From Flavobacterium sp. WV_118_3 (GTDB lineage Bacteria > Bacteroidota > Bacteroidia > Flavobacteriales > Flavobacteriaceae): DNA of 64,000 nt. This document shows positions 53,462-62,281 of this stretch, one piece after another. The notes beneath the pieces were generated by a model. It had not been told where the DNA came from and did no database searches. It saw nothing but the letters and a program-made list of their open reading frames with translations. The stretch spans positions 2,852,001 to 2,916,000 of the forward strand of contig NZ_CP156060.1 of NCBI RefSeq assembly GCF_039778605.1. Reading direction: 5' to 3'. The position numbers and the translations under genes were made by a program. Every line of letters begins with the position of its first letter. Within the stretch, counting starts at the first letter, position 1.

Positions 53462-53920
53462 TCATTTAATATAAATTGGCGAGTATTCTTTTGATTGACA
53501 ACTTATTTTCAAATACAGCCCGCTCACATATTTTAAAGTTTTAACATTACATCCATTACCATCAAAAAAGGAGATTTTGGTGTAGTTAGAGCCACAATAC
53601 TTTACTTTAATCCTACTTGTAAAAAGCACTTTGACAAAGCTTTTTATTTCCTCAACATTCTCTTTGATTTGTTTATTTGACCACTCAAAAGATTCATTCG
53701 TTCTATCTATATTTATCTGCAAAGCATTATTTATAAAAATTAATTCTAAATTAATACAATTAGTTTTTTGTAATGAAAACTTCACATAATGCTCTTGGTG
53801 AAATTGTTCATCTATTGTAAAGTCTTTATTTGTTTTTAAAGAAGGAATGCCTATGTCCTTTAAAACAGAATTAATCAATTCTATTTTACTATAAACTTCA
53901 TTTTCGTATTTTATATTCAT
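53462..53920 (-). CDS. Candidate immunity protein of cassette 1
   Basis: A 152-residue protein whose ATG overlaps the stop of the cassette 1 tip by 4 bases, indicating translational coupling. Rich in Asn, Lys and Ile, with strands INLELIFINNALQINIDRTN and RIKVKYCGSNYTKISFFDG and three Cys in the second half. No family recognised. Very AT-rich DNA. Confidence 0.6.
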   Translation of the reverse strand: MNIKYENEVYSKIELINSVLKDIGIPSLKTNKDFTIDEQFHQEHYVKFSLQKTNCINLELIFINNALQINIDRTNESFEWSNKQIKENVEEIKSFVKVLFTSRIKVKYCGSNYTKISFFDGNGCNVKTLKYVSGLYLKISCQSKEYSPIYIK

Positions 53921-54369
53921 AGCCCAAGTTTGTAAAGTGAGAGTTTTACCTGCATCGATGGATTAGCAAAACTATTAGGAACAAAAGTTTTAGGAACATA
54001 CATATGGAACAACGCTTGATTTGGATTTACAGCTTTACTTCCTATACCAATTCGCATTTGCATCCCACCACCATTTTTAGCAACATTTGACCAACCCATT
54101 TTAAAGAAACCTCCTGGTTTATTAAATGCCCCTTGAGCTTTTACAAGAGAACTTCCAAACTTTTCTGATGTAATTCCGAATTTTTCACTTAAAAAAAGTT
54201 TTTCTCCGAGACTTCCCGTCCTAGCAACTTTACCGGTTTGCTCCAACAACTTGGCGCCCGTCTCAGCTTGCGCCGCCCCAACATTACCTCCTATAAACCA
54301 TAAAGGTAATGAACCAAAAGCTAAAGTGCCTTCTTCCGTGGCCGTAGGCGTACCGTTAAGGTTACGCAT
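53917..54369 (-). CDS. Orphan Rhs tip, cassette 1 (unrecognised toxin)
   Basis: A 150-residue frame: a diverged copy of the shared block (NVGAAQAETGAKLLEQTG) and a ~100-residue tip. KPGGFFKMGWSNVAKNGGGM, RIGIGSKAVNPNQALFHMYV and PKTFVPNSFANPSMQVKLSL are notable; basic residues dominate. I recognise no catalytic motif. Nuclease activity is plausible from charge, but unsupported. Confidence 0.55.
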   Translation of the reverse strand: MRNLNGTPTATEEGTLAFGSLPLWFIGGNVGAAQAETGAKLLEQTGKVARTGSLGEKLFLSEKFGITSEKFGSSLVKAQGAFNKPGGFFKMGWSNVAKNGGGMQMRIGIGSKAVNPNQALFHMYVPKTFVPNSFANPSMQVKLSLYKLGL

Positions 54370-54396
54370 ACTACCATCCTGAACGCTTACTTCCTA
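54232..54396 (-). repeat. Pre-tip block, copy in cassette 1
   Basis: Most diverged at the tip-proximal end (several changes between residues 29 and 40), so recombination with the full gene would be favoured in the upstream part. Confidence 0.8.
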
Positions 54397-54466
54397 TTAA
54401 AGAAAACTAATCTTAAAACAGGTCGACTAGTAGACCATCAACTTTTTTCAGGATGGAACCATCTGT
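54397..54466 (-). repeat. Intercassette repeat before cassette 1
   Basis: Long form, AAAACAGGTCGACTAGTAGA and CATCAACTTTTTTCAGGATGG on the plus strand; runs into the 3' end of the small secreted-protein frame. Confidence 0.65.
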
Positions 54467-54604
54467 CTTTGCTATCTGTGTATGAAATAAATTTGAATTT
54501 GTTCTCTCCTGAATATTCGGAAAAGTAATGGCTGCACCCATTACTTTTACATTCGTAACGAGTGCAACAAAAACAAACAGTAATAATTTAATAAACAAGT
54601 TCAT
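54413..54604 (-). CDS. Small secreted or membrane-anchored protein
   Basis: A 63-residue frame from ATG 54604 (a 77-residue form from 54646 would overlap the immunity gene by 17 bases). Residues 3-23 (LFIKLLLFVFVALVTNVKVMGAA) form a signal peptide or membrane segment. The last ~14 residues (SILKKVDGLLVDLF) are encoded by the intercassette repeat, so the original C-terminus has been replaced. Could be a truncated gene. Function unknown; coupling to the ParB-like tip's immunity gene is by position only. Confidence 0.45.
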   Translation of the reverse strand: MNLFIKLLLFVFVALVTNVKVMGAAITFPNIQERTNSNLFHTQIAKTDGSILKKVDGLLVDLF

Positions 54605-54629
54605 TTTGTGTTTCCTTATCTTTTTAGTA

Positions 54630-55100
54630 CTAATAATAATTTTCATCTTCTTCAGACAATTCTTTATACCTTTTCATTTGCTGTGAATTTCTTATAACAC
54701 TAAGTACTTGTCCGTGATTCAACGGAACAATATTTAACCCTTCATCTAAAATGACTAATCCGTTAAGGCTACAAAACTCAAGAATGTGCCTTAATATCGA
54801 TTCATAGTTACTTGTAAAATCTAATCTAAAAGAAACAGAGAGAACATTACCTTCATTATCAGAAAGAACCTCAAAGCAATTTGATTCCTGATTACCGTAT
54901 AAATCAATATCGTTACTCCAAGATTTAGTTTTTTCGAGGATTGAATTGATTTTATTAAAAAAGCCTTTTTTAAGGGGGTAATTTTCCCAAAATAACTCAT
55001 CATCAAATCCTTCATCTGTATAGTTAAAGGAAAAATCTTCCGCTAAAGTATTTACACTTTCTTTTGGTAAAACTTGAAATGTATATTGCCAAATTGCCAT
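54630..55100 (-). CDS. Candidate immunity protein for the ParB-like tip
   Basis: A 156-residue protein whose ATG shares one base with the Rhs stop codon (TAATG), so it is translated with the toxin. Acidic throughout (LSEEDENYY at the end, YTDEGFDDELFWENYP), with mixed strands and helices and no signal peptide, as expected of a cytoplasmic immunity protein against a basic nuclease tip. Family not recognised. Confidence 0.7.
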   Translation of the reverse strand: MAIWQYTFQVLPKESVNTLAEDFSFNYTDEGFDDELFWENYPLKKGFFNKINSILEKTKSWSNDIDLYGNQESNCFEVLSDNEGNVLSVSFRLDFTSNYESILRHILEFCSLNGLVILDEGLNIVPLNHGQVLSVIRNSQQMKRYKELSEEDENYY

Positions 55101-58100
55101 TAGTAACGAGAATAAATTAGATCATCAACTGATTTATAACCAGCATAAGGTAGTTTTACTTGCTGTACTGGAACATTTTGAATTCCCAACTCTTTTGCTG
55201 CCCTTAAGCGATGGTGGCCGTCAACAACGAATCTTTTACCATTATGCTCTACAAACTTTATTGGTTCCTGAATCCCATTTAGCTTTATATTAGCTTTAAG
55301 TTTTGAAAAAGCATTTTTGGATTTAGTAAGCCCGTGAGTTATTTCTAATTCATACGTTCCTAACTTAGTTCCCGTCCTAGCAACCTGCCCAGTTTGCTCC
55401 AACAATTTGGTACTTGCTTCTGCTTGCGTCGCGCCAGCATTACCTCCTATAAACCATAAAGGTAACGAACCAAAAGCTAAAGTGCCCTCTTCCGTGGCCG
55501 TAGGCGTACCGTTGAGGTTACGCATACTACCATCCTGAACGCTTCTTCCCATCAAATATTGTACCGGGATGTTAAAGGTGCCATATACAAACCGATCGAA
55601 GAAATTACCGTCCGAAAGTGCCGTCATGTTTACCCCCAGAAAATGATGTTGTGTGGGCATCTGAATGACTGCTACCGGTACATACGGATGATCATTCTGG
55701 TTAATAACTGCTCCATAATAATTTATCTTCGGATGGTTATTATAGTTATCAATGTAGGAGTTCGCATATTCTGTAGTGGTATAGGAAACGGCCGATGACG
55801 TTGGTCCTAAAATCGCATTGTAGACTCCGGTATCTCCCCATTTATACGGATTCACCTCACCGGTTGCCTGTGCGCCGTGTATATAGGCCGAAAAAAGATA
55901 CCCTATGGCCTGCCACCAGAATTCCCCGGTTGGATCGGTGTATTTGGTTGGATTGTTTAAACAATAACCGTAACGGTTATAATTTTGCGTATTATACGGA
56001 TCCTGAATATAAGTATCGGGCGAGAGGAACCGGTGGAGTTTAGGATCGTATAAACGGCCATTCATATTGATAAGCCCGACACTTTGTAGGTGTTCGTGTC
56101 CGGTATAACCGCGATCCAATAGGGTTAAACCGACCAGATTGTGACCTTGCCCATCCTGTACTTTTAATAGTTTCCCCCACGGATCGAAAAGCCGTTTTTC
56201 GACAAAATTCCCGTTTTGGTTGGAGATGGCCACGATCGTTCCCTGATAATCCCGATGGAGGTAAAGGTATTCGCCTGTCGTTCCGTTGTCCTTAAAAACC
56301 ACCGGAGCGGTATAGGCATCACCACCTACAAAAAACACAAAAGTAGAGACTCCTGTTTGCTGGTTCGTGGTAATTTCCATCGAGCCATCGGCGGCATAAT
56401 CTTTTCGTAAAGGTTGTTGTTCCGGGTCTTCCAATCCACCGTAATACATGGTATTTCGGAAATGATCGGCGGTATACGAAAAGGCTACTTTTTCGACACC
56501 GGTTTCGGTAATGGTTATGGGTTTTTTAAACAGATCATAGGTAACATTCAACTGGCGCAAATCAGTTTTCGGGTTACTGGTTTTTCGGATTCGGATATCG
56601 TCAAACCAAACATTGCCACCTCCTTGATTGTCCACTCTAATGTTTAATTTTTTAATGTGGGATGGGACATATACGGTTCGCTCCATATACACCCATTGGT
56701 TAGTGGTTTCGGTATATGTATCGGCCACGATGGTATAATACCCCGTTTCGGTTTCGGAATTCATAAATAGAAGAATTCGCGAACTGGGCCTGTCGCTGTA
56801 TACCCATCCGGAAAAAGTATAAGAGGCGCCATGCGGATTGTCAATTGGAATCCAACGATCAGCATGAAGGGTATGTGATTTATCGGTCGGATTATGAATT
56901 TTTAAGGAATATTTTCCGGTTTTGGACTTGGAATCGTCGTATATCGGTTTACCGAAGATACTCCATCCGATCCCTAAATCCGACCATCCTTTTTGCGCTT
57001 CCATCCCATCGTTAAAGATCCCTTCCCGGTTTTGGTAGTAGGAAGCATCCTCCGCGTTGAGGTCGATGGAAGTGTTTCGATACGCTTTATCGGTATCGGT
57101 ATAGTTATATTGCCCAAGTTTGTTTTCGGTAATACGACCACGGTTGTCATATCGTTGTGTTTCGGGGCGATCCATTGTTACCAGCAGATTGTCCAGAAAA
57201 AATAGCATCGGATAGGTTTCGGCCAAAGGCAATGTGTCAAAATGCAATTCGATAACCGGATATTGCGTGACGGTATGTTCAAAAGACTGGGTTCCATTAC
57301 TTGTATAATCTTTGGGCGACTTAAAGTACTGTCCGTTATCTGGGTTGTATTCCCAAATAGAAATACGGGTTATGTGAGTAGTTCCTTTATTGAAATCGAA
57401 CCGGATTTTTAGTTGATCACCGACTTTGGCTTTGGTGAGCAACACTTTTTTAATACCCGTGCAATTTGGTGTTATGGCTACTTTCAGGCTTCCGTTTTCG
57501 TTTGTAAGCGTAGCACAGGTTTTGGGTTCAAATTCCCCGATAGCCTGATCGAAAGTATCGTGGTGTAGCATAACCGTTTCGTTATCCCATTGTACCAATC
57601 GGTCGAGTGTATCGTATTGAAAGGTTTCAAAATGATTAAATGCATAATTTTGCCGTGCGTCAAGGTTTCCGGTTTGGGAATCAAACTGGTACGTCAGTGT
57701 AAAATCGGGCCTTGAAATAGGTGTTTGTGTTCTAGGATTGTATATATCGGCTTGCCGGATATACCCATATTCATCATAATATTGTTCCAGAAGCAATTCA
57801 TTTCCAAAGGTTCCCCGTGTAAGCTGATCCTTTGAATTCACTTCATTTCCGGTCCATAAAACCTGACCGTTACTGTCGTCGAATATCTGATAGCGAGAGC
57901 CAAAACGATAGCTATAACGGAAAGTTTTGGAGCTATTTTTTCCACTGATATTTACCGTCGCGGTTTGTTTTTCTTTTGCAATTCTTCCGAAGGTATCATA
58001 GGTGAGTTCTTTGATAAAAGTAGCATGAGGTGTTGCTAGTGTAATTTTTTTAGGCCTTTTATAATCATCATATTCATAATATTCCTCATTGGTAACCTTT

Positions 58101-61100
58101 CCGGTTAGGTATTCTTCGCGTATAGCCCCCTGAAGGATATGATCGGTATTATAAAAATAGCGGGTATAATACGATTTCTCATTTTGAGACTCCTCTTCGG
58201 TTTGGGTTAGCCGGCCAAAATCGTCGATAAAATTTTTAACGGTTCCTTTGGGTGTGGTCTCTTTGGTAAGTTCTCCAAATGCGTTGTATTGGTAAGTATA
58301 CATTCCGGCAGAAGGATCTTCCAGTTTTGTTTTGTTACCCCAGCCATCATACTCCAATTTAATTTTTCCTCCTTCGTAAACCGACTCTTTCAGCTTACCG
58401 TTTGCATAATAACTATAGGTAATGGTTCCGCCCGGCGTTTCCGTTAACGAAACAATCTGATCCAGTGCATTGTACACACTTTGTTTGGACTGGATACCAT
58501 CATCTTCAATTGTCGTTAAACCGGAATAGGTATAATTTATAACTTTACCCTGAGAACCTGTAGTTTTTAATGAAACGGCCTGGATAAGTCTGCCATATAG
58601 ATCATACTGCATTTCATTCCATACCGTAGCACTCGAATCGTTAAAATAGGGGAGCGTTTCGGAGATAAGCCTGTCCTCAATATCGTACCTCAAATCGACA
58701 TACGACCATTTCCCGTTGCTGTTTTTTGTCCCTCTCCGCACTTCCCTTCCATAAGCGTCAATCTGAGTGCTACTACTACTACCATCGTCACCTATAGTAG
58801 TTTTAAGTACTCCGTATCCACGCGTTTTCGCATAGGTGTATTTTTCATTATTCCCCAGATAATCGGTTTTTTTGATCGTTTTCCCCCACTTGTCATAGGC
58901 ATAAGTGGTGGTCATGGGGTTAGTACTGTTGTGTATTGTTTCTGTTAGCATTAAACCGCTACTGGCATCATAGGTATAGGTGGTTTGATTTCCCAAAATA
59001 TCCGTCTTCTTGCTTACAAAACGATGTGTTGGTGTGTCATATTCCCATTTGCTAACCCTGGGTGCCATTCCTGTGGCCGACAGTGTTTTTTGGATTAGAT
59101 TGCCATAGCGATCGTATTTGTTATTTTCGGTAAGATATCTGGTATTATGCCCCCTCGGTCTTAGTCTTAGCTGTTTTAGCAGGTTCTTTTCATACAAATA
59201 CACCTCCTGGCTACGCTCCACATCATTCCCTGCAAGGGTCACCGTAGTACTTTTACTCCTTGGCCGGTCTATCATATAAGGGGTGGTTATTAGCGGAGCG
59301 TAGGTATAATTTTCCTCCGTAGTCCGTTCGAGCGTCGTTCCGTTTTTTACCGTGGTGGTTATCGTAGTGGGATTACCTCTGGCATTGTAAACCATCGTCG
59401 TTTCACTGTTTACTCCGGTTAGTCCGTTACAATTTAGAACCCGTGTTTTTCTCAGTTTGTATACCTTATTGGGCAATACAGGTTCTTCATCATAGCGGTC
59501 TTCGTTATTATATAGCGTATTGCTTTTACTGATAAAGGAATCGGTAGCGGCCAGGGTTAATGTTGGCGAAACTAATCCAAGAACGGAGAAATCCTGAATT
59601 ACGGCTCCTCTTTTATTCATATCGAACTTCGTTACATGGGATATGATTTTCGACGGATCGTCATACCAATTGGTTTTCAACGTCGATTGGAATCCAAAGA
59701 ATCCTAACCCTTCCGCATGAGCTACAGCGCCCTGATAACGGAAATCCTGACTTTTATAATATGCCGGTCCGCTTTTCTGTATTTTCGAAACGACTTTAAA
59801 TTTTTCAGCAATATTAATCGTATAATTCGGAAATATTTCAATGTCATTCCCGGCAAAATACACCCCGTTTCCCGGTTTTAAATTGGCATAGGTAATCGTT
59901 TGGTTTGTACCGTTAACATGAATATTTTGAAGTAAATATTCATCATCCAAAAAGCTTTTGTTGGTGAAAAACGAAATTTTGTTACTTAGATCGCCTCCCA
60001 ATAGTGCGATTTCGGTTTTGCTACCATCCGTTTTACTTTTTCGGGTAAAAAGTACTACCAGCTTTTTATCAAACCGGTTCATCTCGGCATACGGAATACC
60101 GCGGACATACATCATTCGCTGAAAAGACTGATGCCCCCACGGTAACGAAACCGAAGTAGCACCCATTCTGAAATAATGCTCTATTTTAAGTCCATGAAAT
60201 TTGTAATAATTCTGAACCGGACAACATTGATGCGCGCCTTGGTTATCCGTCCAGATCGTATAGGAAGTGCTGCCTGGTTCTTTTACCAATATCGGGGAAA
60301 GTTTTACAATGTCGTCTTTCCCGTCATTATTAAAATCCAGTGCCAAAAATTGCTCTTTATACGATTCCGATCCGTCATAGGAGGGCAATAATTCCTCTAT
60401 AAATTGCATCCCGCCTGTAGCCATTAACACTTTCCCCAATGCCGGAAAAAATATATCACTCTTACCATCGCCATTATAATCACCTATCGTAATCGGGAAC
60501 ATCCGAATACCATTTACCGAATGCCCTGTCGTAGTAAATGGATTTCCCAGATAGGCCGGCAAAGGAGTCGTCCAACTGTATATTTTTACAAAAACATGGT
60601 TTCGCAACGAATAAATATCCATCGCGTTATACGGATCTCCTCTGAAAATAATCAGATTGGTTTTACCATCACCATCAAAATCGCCGGTTTTAAATTGGAA
60701 GCTTCCTTTTACAATCGGTACCCCATTAGCAAAAGTACCGGTCACATTTCCAATTCTCAATGTCCCGGAATTATAAGTCAAATCAGATGCCAGTCTTCTG
60801 TCTAAATCCACAAACTGGGTTGCCAGTGTTCCGTCGCCATTGTTTTTAAGAAACAACAAGTCCGTTAATCCATCACCATTAAAATCGCCCGGCAAAGAAA
60901 AACAACCGGAATACGAGTTCATATCATTACTGTTATGCTCCGGAATAATAGACGTAAAGCTTTTCTGGTATTCTAAATCGGCGCTACCGGTATTGCTATT
61001 GTATGAATACACTTTAACTACCGCATTATTTCCTCCTTCAACCGTGCACCAGCCTTGCCGGTTTTTCTTTTTAAAACTACTATCCAGAAAATTTACGGTG

Positions 61101-62281
61101 GAAAAAACGGTGCTGATCGTTACCGGGGTCGTCTGAGTAAGCAGATTAACAGCCTCATCTGATCGATTTAATTTATAAATTCCGATAGCGTGATTCTCAA
61201 AATCAGCACTTCCTGTAAGGATTTCAATTTCTCCATCACCATCAAAATCTCCGGTAATGGTTCGCTTGATATTGGCGAAAGGAATAGTTGTTTGAATGGT
61301 TTTTGCAAATTCAATTTGCTTGGAATAAGTGGTTAAATTAGCAACATATTGAAAAACCGTTTTAGGATAGCTCTTTGTGTTATCCCCCGTTTTTTCCTGT
61401 ATACTGACCAGTTTTTCATGTCCCAGAACACTTATCGTATGCTCAAAAACATAATTGCGCAGGACTACTCCATTTCCTTTAACCTGTATTTCACTTATAA
61501 TTTTATCATTGATTTTCTGAAGTCCGGCAATATGAAATTCTTCCGGCTTCAATCTGTTTTTATACGTAAAAACAACTTCATTTATTGGCGTATCCGTACC
61601 GGCCGATCCGTACCGGATACTATTCAGGATGGTCGTATTTGAAATATAATTGGTATAGTAATAATTGATTCGCAATCCCTGAGGGTTTTCCCAATAGGTA
61701 ATGGAATATTCCGTTTGCGATCTGGAATGGGACGTATTCCCGTGTATATACCCATAATAGGCTTTGGATCCATCGGCGTATTCCACAATAAAATAATCCG
61801 GACCTCTATCCGGCGCCCCTTCAATACCGCCAACAAGTGTGACCTTGGTATTCGAATAATTTTCCGTTTCATATACCGCTCCATCCCTACCATGAATACC
61901 ACTTTTCAGTAGCAGCCGCTGACCGTCTAACGCATAATTATCCAAACGATTATAATTGATAATTTCAATTTTATCATCGTGAAATTTAGTTGATGGCACC
62001 CTTGCAATCGCGGACAAACCGGTAAGATTCCATCCGTACCCCAGCATTCCCACACCGGACTGGCTATTATAACTGATCCCGATTTTAGGTACAACCCCAT
62101 TAATTCCCGGAGGCAGCTGAAGTGGTATCGTATAGTTTGCAGCTCCGGATAGCGAAACCGATAATGCTCCTTCGGTAAAACCTACTTCGGTGGCACTCCC
62201 AATAAAAGGCTCTTGCGATAAGACCGGAATAGCAGACAATAAGGCGGATAGAATAATGAACAACGTAATTTTTTTTCCCAT
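55100..62281 (-). CDS. Giant Rhs/YD-repeat polymorphic toxin with ParB-like nuclease tip
   Basis: A 2393-residue protein. Signal peptide ~1-22 (ILSALLSAIPVLSQ); SpvB-like N-domain (EGALSVSLSGAANYTIPLQL, ~30-110); FG-GAP/VCBS repeats (GDFDGDGEIEI, GDFNGDGLTDLL, GDYNGDGKSDIF, ~335-680); YD/RHS repeats (YDKWGKTIKK, YNAFGELTKE, ~1000-1600); a CBM_4_9-like jelly roll (DGMEAQKGWSD ... VWFDDIRIRK, ~1780-1930); Rhs core (YLHRDYQGTI, FDPWGK, DRGYTGHEH, MNGRLYDPKLHRFLSPD, YTDPTGEFWW). After a ~115-residue linker come the shared block (from MRNLNGTP, 55525) and a tip with the ParB-like VVDGHHRLRAAKELG. There is no T9SS domain and no VgrG/PAAR gene, so its export route past the outer membrane is unknown. 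The start was moved to ATG 62281, which begins the signal peptide. Confidence 0.92.
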   Translation of the reverse strand: MGKKITLFIILSALLSAIPVLSQEPFIGSATEVGFTEGALSVSLSGAANYTIPLQLPPGINGVVPKIGISYNSQSGVGMLGYGWNLTGLSAIARVPSTKFHDDKIEIINYNRLDNYALDGQRLLLKSGIHGRDGAVYETENYSNTKVTLVGGIEGAPDRGPDYFIVEYADGSKAYYGYIHGNTSHSRSQTEYSITYWENPQGLRINYYYTNYISNTTILNSIRYGSAGTDTPINEVVFTYKNRLKPEEFHIAGLQKINDKIISEIQVKGNGVVLRNYVFEHTISVLGHEKLVSIQEKTGDNTKSYPKTVFQYVANLTTYSKQIEFAKTIQTTIPFANIKRTITGDFDGDGEIEILTGSADFENHAIGIYKLNRSDEAVNLLTQTTPVTISTVFSTVNFLDSSFKKKNRQGWCTVEGGNNAVVKVYSYNSNTGSADLEYQKSFTSIIPEHNSNDMNSYSGCFSLPGDFNGDGLTDLLFLKNNGDGTLATQFVDLDRRLASDLTYNSGTLRIGNVTGTFANGVPIVKGSFQFKTGDFDGDGKTNLIIFRGDPYNAMDIYSLRNHVFVKIYSWTTPLPAYLGNPFTTTGHSVNGIRMFPITIGDYNGDGKSDIFFPALGKVLMATGGMQFIEELLPSYDGSESYKEQFLALDFNNDGKDDIVKLSPILVKEPGSTSYTIWTDNQGAHQCCPVQNYYKFHGLKIEHYFRMGATSVSLPWGHQSFQRMMYVRGIPYAEMNRFDKKLVVLFTRKSKTDGSKTEIALLGGDLSNKISFFTNKSFLDDEYLLQNIHVNGTNQTITYANLKPGNGVYFAGNDIEIFPNYTINIAEKFKVVSKIQKSGPAYYKSQDFRYQGAVAHAEGLGFFGFQSTLKTNWYDDPSKIISHVTKFDMNKRGAVIQDFSVLGLVSPTLTLAATDSFISKSNTLYNNEDRYDEEPVLPNKVYKLRKTRVLNCNGLTGVNSETTMVYNARGNPTTITTTVKNGTTLERTTEENYTYAPLITTPYMIDRPRSKSTTVTLAGNDVERSQEVYLYEKNLLKQLRLRPRGHNTRYLTENNKYDRYGNLIQKTLSATGMAPRVSKWEYDTPTHRFVSKKTDILGNQTTYTYDASSGLMLTETIHNSTNPMTTTYAYDKWGKTIKKTDYLGNNEKYTYAKTRGYGVLKTTIGDDGSSSSTQIDAYGREVRRGTKNSNGKWSYVDLRYDIEDRLISETLPYFNDSSATVWNEMQYDLYGRLIQAVSLKTTGSQGKVINYTYSGLTTIEDDGIQSKQSVYNALDQIVSLTETPGGTITYSYYANGKLKESVYEGGKIKLEYDGWGNKTKLEDPSAGMYTYQYNAFGELTKETTPKGTVKNFIDDFGRLTQTEEESQNEKSYYTRYFYNTDHILQGAIREEYLTGKVTNEEYYEYDDYKRPKKITLATPHATFIKELTYDTFGRIAKEKQTATVNISGKNSSKTFRYSYRFGSRYQIFDDSNGQVLWTGNEVNSKDQLTRGTFGNELLLEQYYDEYGYIRQADIYNPRTQTPISRPDFTLTYQFDSQTGNLDARQNYAFNHFETFQYDTLDRLVQWDNETVMLHHDTFDQAIGEFEPKTCATLTNENGSLKVAITPNCTGIKKVLLTKAKVGDQLKIRFDFNKGTTHITRISIWEYNPDNGQYFKSPKDYTSNGTQSFEHTVTQYPVIELHFDTLPLAETYPMLFFLDNLLVTMDRPETQRYDNRGRITENKLGQYNYTDTDKAYRNTSIDLNAEDASYYQNREGIFNDGMEAQKGWSDLGIGWSIFGKPIYDDSKSKTGKYSLKIHNPTDKSHTLHADRWIPIDNPHGASYTFSGWVYSDRPSSRILLFMNSETETGYYTIVADTYTETTNQWVYMERTVYVPSHIKKLNIRVDNQGGGNVWFDDIRIRKTSNPKTDLRQLNVTYDLFKKPITITETGVEKVAFSYTADHFRNTMYYGGLEDPEQQPLRKDYAADGSMEITTNQQTGVSTFVFFVGGDAYTAPVVFKDNGTTGEYLYLHRDYQGTIVAISNQNGNFVEKRLFDPWGKLLKVQDGQGHNLVGLTLLDRGYTGHEHLQSVGLINMNGRLYDPKLHRFLSPDTYIQDPYNTQNYNRYGYCLNNPTKYTDPTGEFWWQAIGYLFSAYIHGAQATGEVNPYKWGDTGVYNAILGPTSSAVSYTTTEYANSYIDNYNNHPKINYYGAVINQNDHPYVPVAVIQMPTQHHFLGVNMTALSDGNFFDRFVYGTFNIPVQYLMGRSVQDGSMRNLNGTPTATEEGTLAFGSLPLWFIGGNAGATQAEASTKLLEQTGQVARTGTKLGTYELEITHGLTKSKNAFSKLKANIKLNGIQEPIKFVEHNGKRFVVDGHHRLRAAKELGIQNVPVQQVKLPYAGYKSVDDLIYSRY
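55388..55552 (-). repeat. Pre-tip block in the full Rhs gene
   Basis: Encodes GRSVQDGS then MRNLNGTPTATEEGTLAFG ... LLEQTG. Five further copies begin the orphan cassettes. It ends exactly where tip sequences diverge, so it is the homology used or left by tip exchange. Confidence 0.88.

Noticed and set aside
48762..55552. Regular repeats in the Rhs region as a CRISPR array
   Set aside because: The repeats are ~165 bases and protein coding, the spacing is 0.9-2 kb, and no cas genes are present.
55559..61912. Many open frames of 60-100 codons on the plus strand opposite the Rhs gene
   Set aside because: They are antisense shadows of a long coding frame, without promoters or recognisable proteins.
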